Shown here in pieces: positions 26,534-34,942 of a stretch of 64,000 bases of DNA; the first letter of the stretch is position 1; every line of letters starts with the position of its first letter. Below the pieces are notes generated by a model, which was not told the origin of the DNA, did not search any database, and saw only the letters and a list, made by a program, of their open reading frames with translations. The DNA is taken from contig NZ_CP063401.1 of the NCBI RefSeq assembly GCF_021729885.1, positions 1,054,001 through 1,118,000 of the forward strand. Reading direction: 5' to 3'. A program made the position numbers and the translations under genes. Origin of the DNA: Devosia sp. SL43 (GTDB taxonomy: Bacteria; Pseudomonadota; Alphaproteobacteria; Rhizobiales; Devosiaceae).

Positions 26534-27238
26534 CTAATGCGCAACGGCAGCAGCCTCGGCCACAGCATGCGGCGTATAGAGCAGCGGGATTTCCGGGATC
26601 GCGATGAAGGCGCCTAGACCTTCAAGCGACATGCGGACAGCCACCAGCAGGATAATGACCAGGCCCACCCACGCGATCCAGCGATGCTTGTGCAGCAACC
26701 CAGCGATAAAGGTCGCTGCAACGCCCATCATCACGACCGACAAGGCCAGACCGATGACCAGGGCCTCGAAGTGATGGGCTGCGGCGCCGGCCACGGCCAG
26801 CACGTTGTCCAAAGACATCGAGACATCGGCGATGATGATCTGGATAACGGCCTGGCGCAGCGTCTTGCGCGGCGCCTTGCCGGCGATCGTGCCATCGGCA
26901 TTAGTGTCGGAATTCTCAAGCGCTTCCTGCGCTTCGTGCTCGTCGCTATGCGACGTGGTCAGCTCGCGATACATCTTCCAGCAGACATAGAGCAGCAGCA
27001 CGCCACCCGCGATCAGCAGCCCGCCGCCAAGCGCTAGTAGCTGCGTGGTAATCAGCGCGAAGAAGATGCGCAGTAGTGTCGCCGCTAGAATGCCGATCAG
27101 AATGGCCTTGCGCCGCACGTCCGTGGCCAGGCCCGCTGCGGCCAGACCGATGACGACGGCATTATCGCCGGCCAGGACCAGGTCGATCAGGATGACCTGA
27201 ACAAGCGAGCTGAGAAAACTCGGATCGATACCGAACAT
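26534..27238 (-). CDS. TerC/YjbE family integral membrane protein
   Basis: Protein of 234 residues with seven predicted spans. The paired motifs LIDLVLAGDNAVVIG (about residues 18-32) and IADVSMSLDNVLAVAG (about 138-153) carry the conserved Asp/Asn residues of the TerC fold. Family members export manganese or other metals or load metal onto secreted enzymes. A soluble, acidic and His-containing loop (SHSDEHEAQEALENSDTN) separates the halves and could bind metal. No manganese riboswitch was recognised upstream. Stands alone between other minus-strand units. Confidence 0.87.
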   Translation of the reverse strand: MFGIDPSFLSSLVQVILIDLVLAGDNAVVIGLAAAGLATDVRRKAILIGILAATLLRIFFALITTQLLALGGGLLIAGGVLLLYVCWKMYRELTTSHSDEHEAQEALENSDTNADGTIAGKAPRKTLRQAVIQIIIADVSMSLDNVLAVAGAAAHHFEALVIGLALSVVMMGVAATFIAGLLHKHRWIAWVGLVIILLVAVRMSLEGLGAFIAIPEIPLLYTPHAVAEAAAVAH

Positions 27239-27431
27239 GCTTGGTAGCCTCGTGCAACGGCGGGATAAGTCCGTCGCCTATAGCCTTCCGTCAGCAGGCT
27301 GGAAAGCGAAACACGACAGCCAGCAACCAAAGTCTGAGGATTTCTCAGGTTTTCAGTACGTTTTGACAGGTTGATGACAGACTGGCGTGGCTTGCCCGAT
27401 CAAGAGTACCCCTAGTGCCGCAGTTGAAGGA

Positions 27432-27457
27432 GAAAGGGCGGCCTGGGCCGCACTTTC
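27432..27457 (-). terminator. Hairpin terminator of the intradiol dioxygenase gene
   Basis: Stem GAAAGTGCGGCC / GGCCGCCCTTTC (one mismatch) eight bases beyond the stop codon on the minus strand, followed by TCCTTC. A rho-independent terminator with a weak T-tract. Confidence 0.6.
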
Positions 27458-27464
27458 TCAACCT

Positions 27465-28343
27465 TCAGTTGCTGGGCAGAGCTGGCGGCGCGCCGCCCGG
27501 ACCACCGGGGCCGCCCGTCGGAGGCGCCATCGTCGTCCGTTCTGCGGTGAGATCGACCGGAATGCTGAGCGTGCCCTTGTAGCCGCTCTGCGGGTCTCCG
27601 GTGACAGTCATCAGCTGTTGGGCGATTTCCGCCTCGGTATTGTCACCGAACACATTGTCGCTGGCGATGGTGATGCGGCCCAGATTCCGGGTGCCGTTGG
27701 AATAGCGGCTGTCGGCGGCATAGAGGGCCGCGCTTTCTGCCTCGGGCATGGCGATCTGAGCCGTCAGAACCGATGCCTCCCCGCTCACCGCTGCGGCCGC
27801 ATTCTCGAATATCTCGAAATGGATATGCGGCCAGCGCCCATCGTAGCAGCCGGGGACGATGGTCGTGAACTTCACCTTGCCATCAGCATCCGCCACGCCC
27901 ACACCGCGCAAGTAGTTGGCTTCAGGGGTGTCATAGAGCGAATAGAGTCCGGTGGCGTCGCAATGCCAGACATAGATGGCATAGCCTGGCAGCGGCGTAC
28001 AACCGTCGGCATCGAGCAATGTCAGTTCCATATCGAGTTGAGCGCCGTCGGCCGTGGGCGTCAGAGAACCGAACGAGCCGCGCAGGTCTTCGCGAATGAC
28101 GCCTTCCTCGGTCAGCGCGTTGACCACCTGTCCGTCCTTGGTATTGGTGCCATCGGCCGGATAGGGTCCATTGGTTTCCCAAGGCAAGGCAACGCATTCC
28201 AGCGACGCAGCGGGCAGGCCCGACAGCGATACCAGGCCGATGCCGCCCATAATGGCAAGCAGCCGTCGTCGATCCACCATTCGCGTCAGGTCATGTGCGA
28301 ATCCGAGGTCGTGTTCGTGATGTTCATCGTGATCGTGGGACAT
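27465..28343 (-). CDS. Exported intradiol ring-cleavage dioxygenase-like protein
   Basis: Protein of 292 residues. The N-terminus is His-rich (MSHDHDEHHEHDLGFAHD), followed by a twin-arginine-like signal DRRRLLAIMGGIGLVSLSG, then the non-haem Fe(III) dioxygenase domain. PEANYLRGVGVADADGKV and VPGCYDGRWPHIHFEIF carry tyrosine and histidine ligands of the intradiol family (Tyr, Tyr, His, His). Secreted members of this group act on catechol-type compounds or have unknown substrates. The C-terminal tail is Pro/Gly-rich (APPTGGPGGPGGAPPALP). Start ATG 28343 has AGG upstream; the open frame extends 20 codons. The His-rich leader before a Tat-like signal is unusual. Confidence 0.8.
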   Translation of the reverse strand: MSHDHDEHHEHDLGFAHDLTRMVDRRRLLAIMGGIGLVSLSGLPAASLECVALPWETNGPYPADGTNTKDGQVVNALTEEGVIREDLRGSFGSLTPTADGAQLDMELTLLDADGCTPLPGYAIYVWHCDATGLYSLYDTPEANYLRGVGVADADGKVKFTTIVPGCYDGRWPHIHFEIFENAAAAVSGEASVLTAQIAMPEAESAALYAADSRYSNGTRNLGRITIASDNVFGDNTEAEIAQQLMTVTGDPQSGYKGTLSIPVDLTAERTTMAPPTGGPGGPGGAPPALPSN

Positions 28344-28500
28344 GAGGGGACCTTTCCCAGTGTTTGTGCCGCCCCGTCCGGCCCAAGCCCGCAGGGATGA
28401 CACTTTCTAGAAAAGCGCGCCTAACCGCAAAGCGTCCAGCAGATTAAAAACTGATAATGTTTGCACCCTTAACCATCAGGCACGGGTGGCCTTGCCCCAG

Positions 28501-28710
28501 TTACGACTTGCGCTCCCGCGTGCCCATCTGCCTGCACACGATGCAGGCCTGCTCACCCGTACCGCCGCAACCAGAACAGGCGCTAACCTGCCGGCGCCAG
28601 CTCGTCTGGGTGCCACCGCCGCCGCACCGTCGACATGGAATGACGCCCTTTCCATTGCAGGCGCCGCATCGCGGCGGATGTTTGGGGAGCTTTGGGACCT
28701 TGGCTTTCAT
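28501..28710 (-). CDS. Orphan DnaJ-type zinc-finger protein
   Basis: Small protein of 69 residues (MKAKVPKLPKHPPRC...). It has four CxxCxGxG-type units: CGACNGKG, CRRCGGGG, CSGCGGTG and CIVCRQMG, the same four-repeat cysteine-rich module that binds two zincs in DnaJ, but without any J domain or substrate domain. It lies about 70 bp downstream of the tRNA-Lys gene on the same strand, beyond the tRNA terminator. The last unit lacks the final conserved glycine arrangement. Function unknown; small proteins of this kind occur in many alphaproteobacteria. Confidence 0.7.
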   Translation of the reverse strand: MKAKVPKLPKHPPRCGACNGKGVIPCRRCGGGGTQTSWRRQVSACSGCGGTGEQACIVCRQMGTRERKS

Positions 28711-28742
28711 CGGTTCAGTCTGCACCGAGCCCCGGAAACACA

Positions 28743-28766
28743 AAAGGCCCCGCAGTGCGGGGCCTT
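28743..28766 (-). terminator. Terminator of tRNA-Lys
   Basis: On the minus strand, AAGGCCCCGC and GCGGGGCCTT form a 10-bp stem followed by TTG, 15 bases after the encoded CCA end of the tRNA. Confidence 0.85.
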
Positions 28767-28780
28767 GTGCGAAAAGGCTT

Positions 28781-28856
28781 TGGTGGGCGAGCACGGATTC
28801 GAACCGTGGACCCGATGATTAAGAGTCATCTGCTCTACCAGCTGAGCTACTCGCCC
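28781..28856 (-). tRNA. tRNA-Lys (anticodon CTT)
   Basis: A full cloverleaf of 76 nt is visible on the minus strand. The acceptor stem GGGCGAG pairs with CTCGCCC, the D-arm is AGCTCAGCTGGTAGAGC, the anticodon loop CTCTTAA gives anticodon CTT (Lys), and the T-arm is GGTTCGAATCC. The 3' CCA is encoded. Confidence 0.97.
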
Positions 28857-28989
28857 CTTGCCGGAGCTTCCAAAGTGGCGCCTCTATAGCGAAGGGATTC
28901 TGCGCTGTCCAGCGCTTAGCTCCACTTTCCTCACATGATGGGTTTGCTACAGTGTCGCGGCAGCAAAGTGTGGCACGAACCGGGGCACT

Positions 28990-29841
28990 ATGACGATTTC
29001 CGAGATATTGATGGTGCCGGTCTACTGGCTCCTGGCAAATGCGGTGAGCCTGCTGGCAGCGATCGCCGTACTGGTGGCCGGCTGGTATGTCGCCAAGATT
29101 GCAGCGCGAGCCATCAGGGGCCTGCTGCCGCTGGCCTATGGCGTCGACAAGAATTTCGCGCCCCTCCTGTCGCAGGCCGCGCGCTACGGCATTCTGATCT
29201 TCGCCTTGGTGACGGCACTGAACCTGCTGGGCGTGGCCAACAGTTCGATTCTCACCGTACTCGGCGCGGCGGGCCTCGCCATCGCGTTGGCGCTGCAGGG
29301 CACGCTGGCCAATATCGCGGCCGGCATCATGCTGATCTGGCTGCGACCAATCGCCATCGGCGAGTTCATCCAGGGCGATGGCGTGGCGGGCATCGTGGTG
29401 GAAATCGGTCTCTTCGGCACGCGGCTGCGCTCGTCGAGTGGGCTCTATATCTTCACGCCCAACCAGAAGCTCTGGGCTTCCGCCATCACCAATCACAGTC
29501 GCGAACCACGGCGGCGTATCGATGTCAATGTCAGCGTCCCCGATAGCATCGACATCGCCAAATCGCGAAAAATCCTGCTGCGCATCGCCACGGCGGAAAA
29601 GCGCGTGCTGGTCGATCCGGCGCCCAATGTGCATGTGGATAGTTTTTCGGGTGCGGCGGTCAACATGCAGCTGCGCGCCTGGGTCTCGACACCCGACTAT
29701 CTGCCGGTGCTTTATTCCCTCACCGAAGAGGCCAAGCTGGCCCTCAATCGCGAATTGACCGGCACCAAGGAAACCAAGGCCGGCATCACCGTCACGCCCG
29801 ACCCGGCCAATCCGAGCCCAGAGACTCAGGCCGGCAGTTGA
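28990..29841 (+). CDS. Small-conductance mechanosensitive channel (MscS family)
   Basis: Protein of 283 residues with three N-terminal spans. The pore-lining TM3, TVLGAAGLAIALALQGTLAN (about residues 87-106), has the Ala/Gly pattern of MscS, and the beta domain follows with FIQGDGVAGIVVEIG and FTPNQKLWASAITNHSR. It should open on membrane tension to release solutes during hypo-osmotic shock. Length matches E. coli MscS (286). The ribosome site before ATG 28990 is weak. It is divergent from the tRNA gene. Confidence 0.92.
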   Translation: MTISEILMVPVYWLLANAVSLLAAIAVLVAGWYVAKIAARAIRGLLPLAYGVDKNFAPLLSQAARYGILIFALVTALNLLGVANSSILTVLGAAGLAIALALQGTLANIAAGIMLIWLRPIAIGEFIQGDGVAGIVVEIGLFGTRLRSSSGLYIFTPNQKLWASAITNHSREPRRRIDVNVSVPDSIDIAKSRKILLRIATAEKRVLVDPAPNVHVDSFSGAAVNMQLRAWVSTPDYLPVLYSLTEEAKLALNRELTGTKETKAGITVTPDPANPSPETQAGS

Positions 29842-29846
29842 ATCGA

Positions 29847-29877
29847 CGGTGCCGGGGGATATGTCCCGCCGGCACCG
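29847..29877. terminator. Hairpin between convergent mscS-like gene and small ORF
   Basis: 9-bp stem CGGTGCCGG / CCGGCACCG a few bases after the channel stop codon. It has no T-run on either strand, so it may act as a weak bidirectional terminator. Confidence 0.45.
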
Positions 29878-29889
29878 GCATGGGAGCCG

Positions 29890-30093
29890 TTAGTCGATGG
29901 CAGTCCGGCGCTCCCGGAACGCGTTGAAATCGAGAACATTGCCGACCGGCTGAACCACCGGCGGGATATCGTCGATCAGGCTGATCGTTCGTTCCACGAT
30001 ATAGCGCAGCTGGCGCGAACGACTGTCGGCGCCCTGCAGGATCGCTGCGGCGCGTTGCAGGTGATCCCGCGCAAGGACGTAGGTTGGGGGCAT
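29890..30093 (-). CDS. Small hypothetical protein
   Basis: Encodes 67 residues starting MPPTYVLARDHLQRAAAI, with a good AGGAG site seven bases before ATG 30093. It is mostly helical, charged and without membrane segments or cysteines; the C-terminal part ends FNAFRERRTAID. I do not recognise the family. It is divergent from the aminotransferase gene and convergent with the MscS gene. The strong ribosome site and helix-like composition support a real gene. Confidence 0.6.
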   Translation of the reverse strand: MPPTYVLARDHLQRAAAILQGADSRSRQLRYIVERTISLIDDIPPVVQPVGNVLDFNAFRERRTAID

Positions 30094-30376
30094 GGCAGAG
30101 CTCCTGAAAGAATCTTTATTGGGGAGCGCCAGGGAGATGACGCGGGCCACAAGTTGCGCGCCCATGCCTTCCGGGATATTGCCAGATCAGGTGGGATTTA
30201 GTTCAAATGCTCCAGACTTGCCTACCCAGCGCAAAGCCCCGGCAGGCGGCTTCTTCAGCATCATGGCTCGGCTTTCCGCCTGTGCAAAACGCTCAAACAG
30301 CGGTTCGCGGCATTCTCGCTTTGCGGCCAACTCGCGGCGGGCACTAGGATGTCCGGACCAAACGCGAGTCGCGCCC

Positions 30377-31480
30377 TTGCTTCGTCCCCGCCTTGCTCCT
30401 CTTGCTGCCGCCCTGCCCGAGACAGTGCCCTTCACCGGCCCCGAAGCCCTTGAGCGACGATCCGGAAGCGCATTCCGGGCACGACTTGGCGCTAATGAGA
30501 GCCCCTTCGGCCCCTCGCCCTTGGCCCAGGCTGCCATGGCCGCTGCCATCGCCGACGGCTGGAAGTATGGCGATCCGGAATGCCACGACCTGCGCCAGGC
30601 TCTGGCGGCCCACCACGGAATATCTGCCGATAACATCGTGGTTGGCGAGGGCATCGACGGCCTGCTCGGCCTGGCGGTCCGTCTCTTCGCGGGGCCGGGG
30701 ACCCCTGTGGTCACCTCGCTGGGCGGCTATCCCACGCTGAACTATCACGTGACCGGTTTCGGCGCCCGGCTGGTGAGCGTGCCCTATGCCGACCTGCATG
30801 AGGATATCGAGGGGCTCGCCGCCGCCGCCCGGCGCGAAGATGCGGCCGTGGTCTATCTCGCCAACCCCGACAATCCCATGGGAAGCTGGTGGTCAGCCAG
30901 CGAGGTCGAGCGGTTCATCCATGCTGTACCCGAGACGACACTGATTCTGCTCGACGAAGCCTATGGCGAGTTCGCGCCATCAGGCACAATGCCGGCGCTC
31001 GATACCGACCGTCCGAATGTTCTGCGCCTGCGCACCTTTTCCAAGGCGCATGGCATGGCGGGGCTGCGCTGCGGCTACGCCATCGGTGAGCGCCAGACCA
31101 TCCGGGCCTTCGAGCGCGTGCGCAATCATTTCGGGGTCAACGCCGTGGCCCAGGCTGGCGCCATGGCGGCATTGGCGGATACTGAGCATCTTGCCTCGGT
31201 GGTAACGCGCACCGCATCCGCCCGACAGCGCATCACCGATATCGCCGCGACGAACGGTCTGCATCCCCTGCCCTCGGCTACCAACTTCGTCGCCATCGAC
31301 ACCGGCCGCGACGCCGCCTTCGCGCAGAGGCTGCTCGAGGCGCTGGCACAGCAGGGCATCTTCATCCGCAAGCCTGCCGCGCCGGGACTGGATCACTGCA
31401 TCCGCATCAGCGTAGGTGACGACGCCGCTCTCGACCTGCTGGCCGAGATGCTGCCCCAGGCGATTGACGCTGCCGGTTAG
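30377..31480 (+). CDS. PLP-dependent aminotransferase, histidinol-phosphate aminotransferase-like
   Basis: Class I/II aminotransferase of about 367 residues. ANPDNPMGSWW, ILLDEAYGEFA and TFSKAHGMAGLRCGYAIG (with the PLP-binding lysine) are in the HisC order. It transfers an amino group between glutamate and an oxo acid; HisC, aromatic and phenylalanine aminotransferases all share these motifs, so the substrate is not fixed. No his genes are near. The start is uncertain: the frame is open to 30092, but that stretch is Arg/Ser-rich and unlike the family. TTG 30377 gives the family length; ATG 30263 is the alternative. The stop overlaps the end of the convergent EEP gene by four bases. Confidence 0.82.
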   Translation: MLRPRLAPLAAALPETVPFTGPEALERRSGSAFRARLGANESPFGPSPLAQAAMAAAIADGWKYGDPECHDLRQALAAHHGISADNIVVGEGIDGLLGLAVRLFAGPGTPVVTSLGGYPTLNYHVTGFGARLVSVPYADLHEDIEGLAAAARREDAAVVYLANPDNPMGSWWSASEVERFIHAVPETTLILLDEAYGEFAPSGTMPALDTDRPNVLRLRTFSKAHGMAGLRCGYAIGERQTIRAFERVRNHFGVNAVAQAGAMAALADTEHLASVVTRTASARQRITDIAATNGLHPLPSATNFVAIDTGRDAAFAQRLLEALAQQGIFIRKPAAPGLDHCIRISVGDDAALDLLAEMLPQAIDAAG

Positions 31481-32472
31481 TTCGCCGGCCCCAAGAGCTG
31501 CACGCTGGCCAGCAATCCGCGGTGGTTGGAGCCGAGGCTGTCGTCGAATGCGGCGATCGACTCGATCAGCGCGTCGCCACCGGTAAACATGTTGTCGATT
31601 GGCACGCCGAGTTTACCCAGGCGAATGGGCCAGGTTGCCGGATAGAGTGGCGGAGGCACCAGCTCGGCGCGGGCCACGAAATCGGCCACGGTGTCGGACC
31701 AGGCAGCGGCATTGAAGTCACCTGCGACGATGACCGGACCGTCGATATCGCGCAATGTCTCGCGCAGTTGCATCAGTTCGACCCAGGCGGCCTCGTCGAA
31801 ATACGGCTTGCTGAGATGGATCCCGACGATGGTCACGGACTGCCCGTCCACGACGGTCCGGGCCGAAACCAGCCGAAGGCGCTGGAACGGTTCGAGCTTC
31901 TGCACAACTACGTCTGCGAGCGGCGTGCGTGAGAAGACCATCAGGTCGCAGTCGTCGCCTTGCGGATTGCAACCCGCCCGGTAGGGATAATCCGCAGCAA
32001 GCTCGTCCAACTGCCCCATGATGGCGTTGGACTCCATGGTGACGAGCAGGTCCGGTGCCGACTGCAGCACGTAGCTGGCGATATCGGCACCGCGCTCGTT
32101 ATAGGCGAGCACGTTGAAGCTCATCACCTCGAGCGTTGCCAGTGCGGCTCTCTCCTGCAGTTCGGCACGACCCGCCTGCTGCTGCCAGACGATCCAGCCA
32201 CCCTGCCCCAGGCTGGCCCCAACCAGCAGCAACACCAGCAGCGCCCGCCGCCACGCCCCGACCACCAGCAGCGCCAGTGGCAAGGCCAGCAGCGCCAGGC
32301 CCACGTGAAAGCGAAGCGAACTCAGCAATTCCTGACCCGGCACCAGAATGGGGCCGCTGATGGCAACTAGCAGAGCCACCGCCACGAGGCTCAGCCCGGT
32401 CAGCACACCGCGCAGTTCAGCTTTTGAGATCACGCCAGCGCCCCGAATTCGTCGGGCGTGTTGATCGCTCAA
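31477..32472 (-). CDS. Membrane-anchored endonuclease/exonuclease/phosphatase (EEP) family protein
   Basis: Protein of 331 residues. Three hydrophobic spans in the first 100 residues (such as LTGLSLVAVALLVAIS) anchor a C-terminal EEP domain of about 220 residues, likely outside the cytoplasm. Domain motifs are visible in order: MSFNVLAYN, the acidic VTMESNAIM, IVGIHLSKPY, VAGDFNAAAWSD and GSNHRGLLA. The family includes nucleases, phosphodiesterases and sphingomyelinases. The start at TTG 32472 is tentative; no ATG exists in the first part. It begins 18 bases after the GNAT stop and may share its transcript. Confidence 0.8.
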   Translation of the reverse strand: MSDQHARRIRGAGVISKAELRGVLTGLSLVAVALLVAISGPILVPGQELLSSLRFHVGLALLALPLALLVVGAWRRALLVLLLVGASLGQGGWIVWQQQAGRAELQERAALATLEVMSFNVLAYNERGADIASYVLQSAPDLLVTMESNAIMGQLDELAADYPYRAGCNPQGDDCDLMVFSRTPLADVVVQKLEPFQRLRLVSARTVVDGQSVTIVGIHLSKPYFDEAAWVELMQLRETLRDIDGPVIVAGDFNAAAWSDTVADFVARAELVPPPLYPATWPIRLGKLGVPIDNMFTGGDALIESIAAFDDSLGSNHRGLLASVQLLGPAN

Positions 32473-32490
32473 TTGGGGGTCATATGCAAG

Positions 32491-32940
32491 CTACAGCAAT
32501 TTGCGCATCTGGACGCACTCGGCTGCCATGTCGACAAGTTCGCTGGCGTCCCATTCATGGACCTGCCAGCCGGTCTTCTCGTAATAGCCGAGCGCCGTCC
32601 GTGCAGCGTTGACCAGCAACGTGTGGGCGCCGAAACCCCTGGCGCGCCCTTCCACCAGTTCACTCAACACGCGACCGTGGCCCTTGCCCTGCTCCGTCGC
32701 CGTGATGGCGACCAGCCGGAAGACCGCGCTGCCGTCCCCACGGACATCAAGCCGCGTCGTGCCGACTGGCTTGCCATCGTGCTTGAGCAGGTAATGGTGC
32801 TTATCCGGCGTATGTTCGTCCGGGTAGTTCGGATTGTAGATGCCGAACCGGCCCCGCGCCTCGAACAGCTCGCGCCGCCGGATGTCGTGATACGCAGCCC
32901 AATCCTCGGGCGTGCTCACGTCGACGAGTTCATATCCCAT
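32491..32940 (-). CDS. GNAT family N-acetyltransferase
   Basis: Protein of 149 residues. The acetyl-CoA loop appears as TEQGKGHGRVLSELVEGRA (Q/R-x-x-G-x-G/A pattern, QGKGHG), preceded by VFRLVAITA and followed by ALGYYEKTGWQVH, the usual last strand of the fold. Substrate unknown. ATG 32940 has a strong AGGAGG site; the frame is open 24 codons further upstream. It lies downstream of leuA on the same strand with a gap of 55 bp. Confidence 0.88.
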   Translation of the reverse strand: MGYELVDVSTPEDWAAYHDIRRRELFEARGRFGIYNPNYPDEHTPDKHHYLLKHDGKPVGTTRLDVRGDGSAVFRLVAITATEQGKGHGRVLSELVEGRARGFGAHTLLVNAARTALGYYEKTGWQVHEWDASELVDMAAECVQMRKLL

Positions 32941-32995
32941 GATGGTCCTCCTGCCCCGGCCACGATGGGTCGGGGCACGAGGCGATCCTGTGATG

Positions 32996-34555
32996 TCAGC
33001 CGGCCATCGCACCCTGTGCGGACGCGCCGCGTTCGATCAGCAGGCGGTTATAGGCATTGAGATAGGCACGGGCCGAGGCCACCAGCGTATCCGGTTCGGC
33101 CGCATTGCCCGAAACGATGCGACCATTCATTTCCAGGCGCACGTGAGCCGAAGCCTGCGCATCGGTGCCGCCGGTCACGCCATCGACGGCGTAAAGCACC
33201 AGATGCGGCTGCTGGCCCACGGCCTGTTTTATGGCGTTGAAGATGGCATCGACCGAGCCGGTCCCCTCGAAGCTGACCGAGCTTGCTTCGCCATCGATCG
33301 ACAGCGTCATGTCGCATCTGTGGACGCCGCCGGTCTTGGATACGACCTCCATATCGACCAGCTTGATGCGATCGCCAACCGAGCCGACCTCGTCGTCGAC
33401 CAGAGCCACGATATCGGCGTCGTAGACATGCTTCTTGCGGTCGGCCAGATCCTTGAAGCGCACGAAGGCTTCTTGGAAGGCATTGTCGCCCAGCTCATAG
33501 CCCAGCTCGCGCAGCTTGTCCTTGAAGGCGGCGCGGCCCGAATGCTTGCCCATGACCAGGGTCGTTTCCTTGATGCCGACGCTGGCTGGCGTCATGATCT
33601 CGTAGGTCTCGGCATTCTTCAGCATGCCATCCTGATGGATGCCGCTCTCATGCGCGAAGGCATTCTTGCCCACGATCGCCTTGTTGTACTGCACTGGGAA
33701 ATTAGCCGCCGCCGAAACGACACGGCTGGCACGGGCCAGATGGGTGGTCTCGATTTCGGTCTGGTAGGGCATGGCATCGCCACGGGTGCGCAGGGCCATG
33801 ACGATTTCTTCCAGCGCCGCATTGCCAGCGCGTTCACCCAGCCCGTTGATGGTGCATTCCACCTGACGGGCACCACCGCGGACGGCAGCCAGCGAGTTGG
33901 CGACGGCCAGGCCCAGATCGTTGTGACAATGCGCCGAGAAGATCGCCTTGTCGGCGCCGGGCACCTGCGTGATGATATCGCGGAACATCTTCTCGTGCTC
34001 GTCGGGCACGGCATAGCCGACGGTATCGGGCAGGTTGATTGTGGTCGCGCCAGCCTTGATCGCCGCCTCGACGCAGCGCTTGAGGAATTCCAGCGGCGTG
34101 CGCGTGGCGTCCATCGCCGACCATTCGACATCGTCGATCAGGTTACGGGCATGCGCCACGGTACGGGCGATGATCTCGATGACCTCGTCCTCGGTCTTCT
34201 TCATCTGGTGCGCCAGATGAATCGGCGAGGTGGACACGAACGTGTGGATGCGGCCGCGCTGCGCGTGGCGCACCGCCTCGCCTGCCCGATCGATATCGGC
34301 GGTGATGGCGCGAGCCAGGCCCGCCACTGTGGCACGCTTGACCTGCTTGGCCACCGCGACCACCGCTTCGAAGTCGCCATTGGAGGCAATCGGGAAACCG
34401 GCCTCGATGATGTCGACACCCATATCGTCCAGGGTCTCGGCGACCTGAAGTTTTTCCTCCAGCGTCATGGTGGCGCCGGGCGATTGTTCGCCGTCGCGCA
34501 GGGTGGTGTCGAAAATGTAGACGCGGTCTTTGTTGGTCGTGGTGGCGGCGGACAT
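32996..34555 (-). CDS. leuA: 2-isopropylmalate synthase
   Basis: First enzyme of leucine synthesis, 519 residues: condenses acetyl-CoA with 2-oxoisovalerate. The HMGL-type barrel begins VYIFDTTLRDGEQSPGATM; FSAHCHNDLGLAVANSLAAV has the metal-binding histidines, and GLGERAGNAALEE follows. The C-terminal LeuA allosteric domain (about residues 390-510, including EGTGSVDAIFNAIKQ) is where leucine inhibits. Length matches the bacterial long type. The upstream 390 bp hold a Leu-rich small ORF. Confidence 0.95.
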   Translation of the reverse strand: MSAATTTNKDRVYIFDTTLRDGEQSPGATMTLEEKLQVAETLDDMGVDIIEAGFPIASNGDFEAVVAVAKQVKRATVAGLARAITADIDRAGEAVRHAQRGRIHTFVSTSPIHLAHQMKKTEDEVIEIIARTVAHARNLIDDVEWSAMDATRTPLEFLKRCVEAAIKAGATTINLPDTVGYAVPDEHEKMFRDIITQVPGADKAIFSAHCHNDLGLAVANSLAAVRGGARQVECTINGLGERAGNAALEEIVMALRTRGDAMPYQTEIETTHLARASRVVSAAANFPVQYNKAIVGKNAFAHESGIHQDGMLKNAETYEIMTPASVGIKETTLVMGKHSGRAAFKDKLRELGYELGDNAFQEAFVRFKDLADRKKHVYDADIVALVDDEVGSVGDRIKLVDMEVVSKTGGVHRCDMTLSIDGEASSVSFEGTGSVDAIFNAIKQAVGQQPHLVLYAVDGVTGGTDAQASAHVRLEMNGRIVSGNAAEPDTLVASARAYLNAYNRLLIERGASAQGAMAG

Positions 34556-34667
34556 GTCTCAAAAATTCCTATCGAGCGGCCGAGAGTCAAAGCTCTTCAG
34601 GCCGGACATTTGCTGTTCGGCTTATGGCACTATCCCCTGACGACCCGCTCGTTCGAGCTGCCGGTGA

Positions 34668-34793
34668 TCAGGGGCTGATAAGAAGGAGAAGGAGCGCGGC
34701 CGGGAGCAGCAACATGCCAGCAGCAATCACCAGGACGCGGTTGCGGTCCTGAGTTTTCGCGATTGCAATGGCTTTGGCGCGGTTGCGCTGCAT
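34668..34793 (-). CDS. Leu-rich small ORF upstream of leuA (membrane peptide or leader)
   Basis: An ORF of 41 codons that begins MQRNRAKAIAIAKTQ and ends GMLLLPAALLLLLISP. Nine of 41 residues are leucine, eight within the last 14. It ends 113 bases upstream of the leuA start on the same strand. Two readings are possible: a basic-headed single-span membrane peptide, or a leucine-sensing leader peptide. It is longer than most leader peptides and its Shine-Dalgarno is weak. A hairpin (CGGCC...GGCCG) follows between it and leuA, but with its T-run 10 bases away. Confidence 0.4.
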   Translation of the reverse strand: MQRNRAKAIAIAKTQDRNRVLVIAAGMLLLPAALLLLLISP

Positions 34794-34942
34794 GGCACAG
34801 GTCTCGATTTGTCATAAGAATGCGCGAATCTGTCGGCCTGCGCAAGCCCAAGCATCGGCAGATGTTGATTATTTGCTATCGGATTTGCGTCTAGTTGAAT
34901 GCAAACACCGCCGAAAGCACAACGCCGGCAAGCTGGTGTGGC

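Noticed and set aside
27239..27390. Possible manganese riboswitch upstream of the TerC gene
   Set aside because: No yybP-ykoY core motif could be recognised in the leader; a covariance-model search would be needed to claim it.
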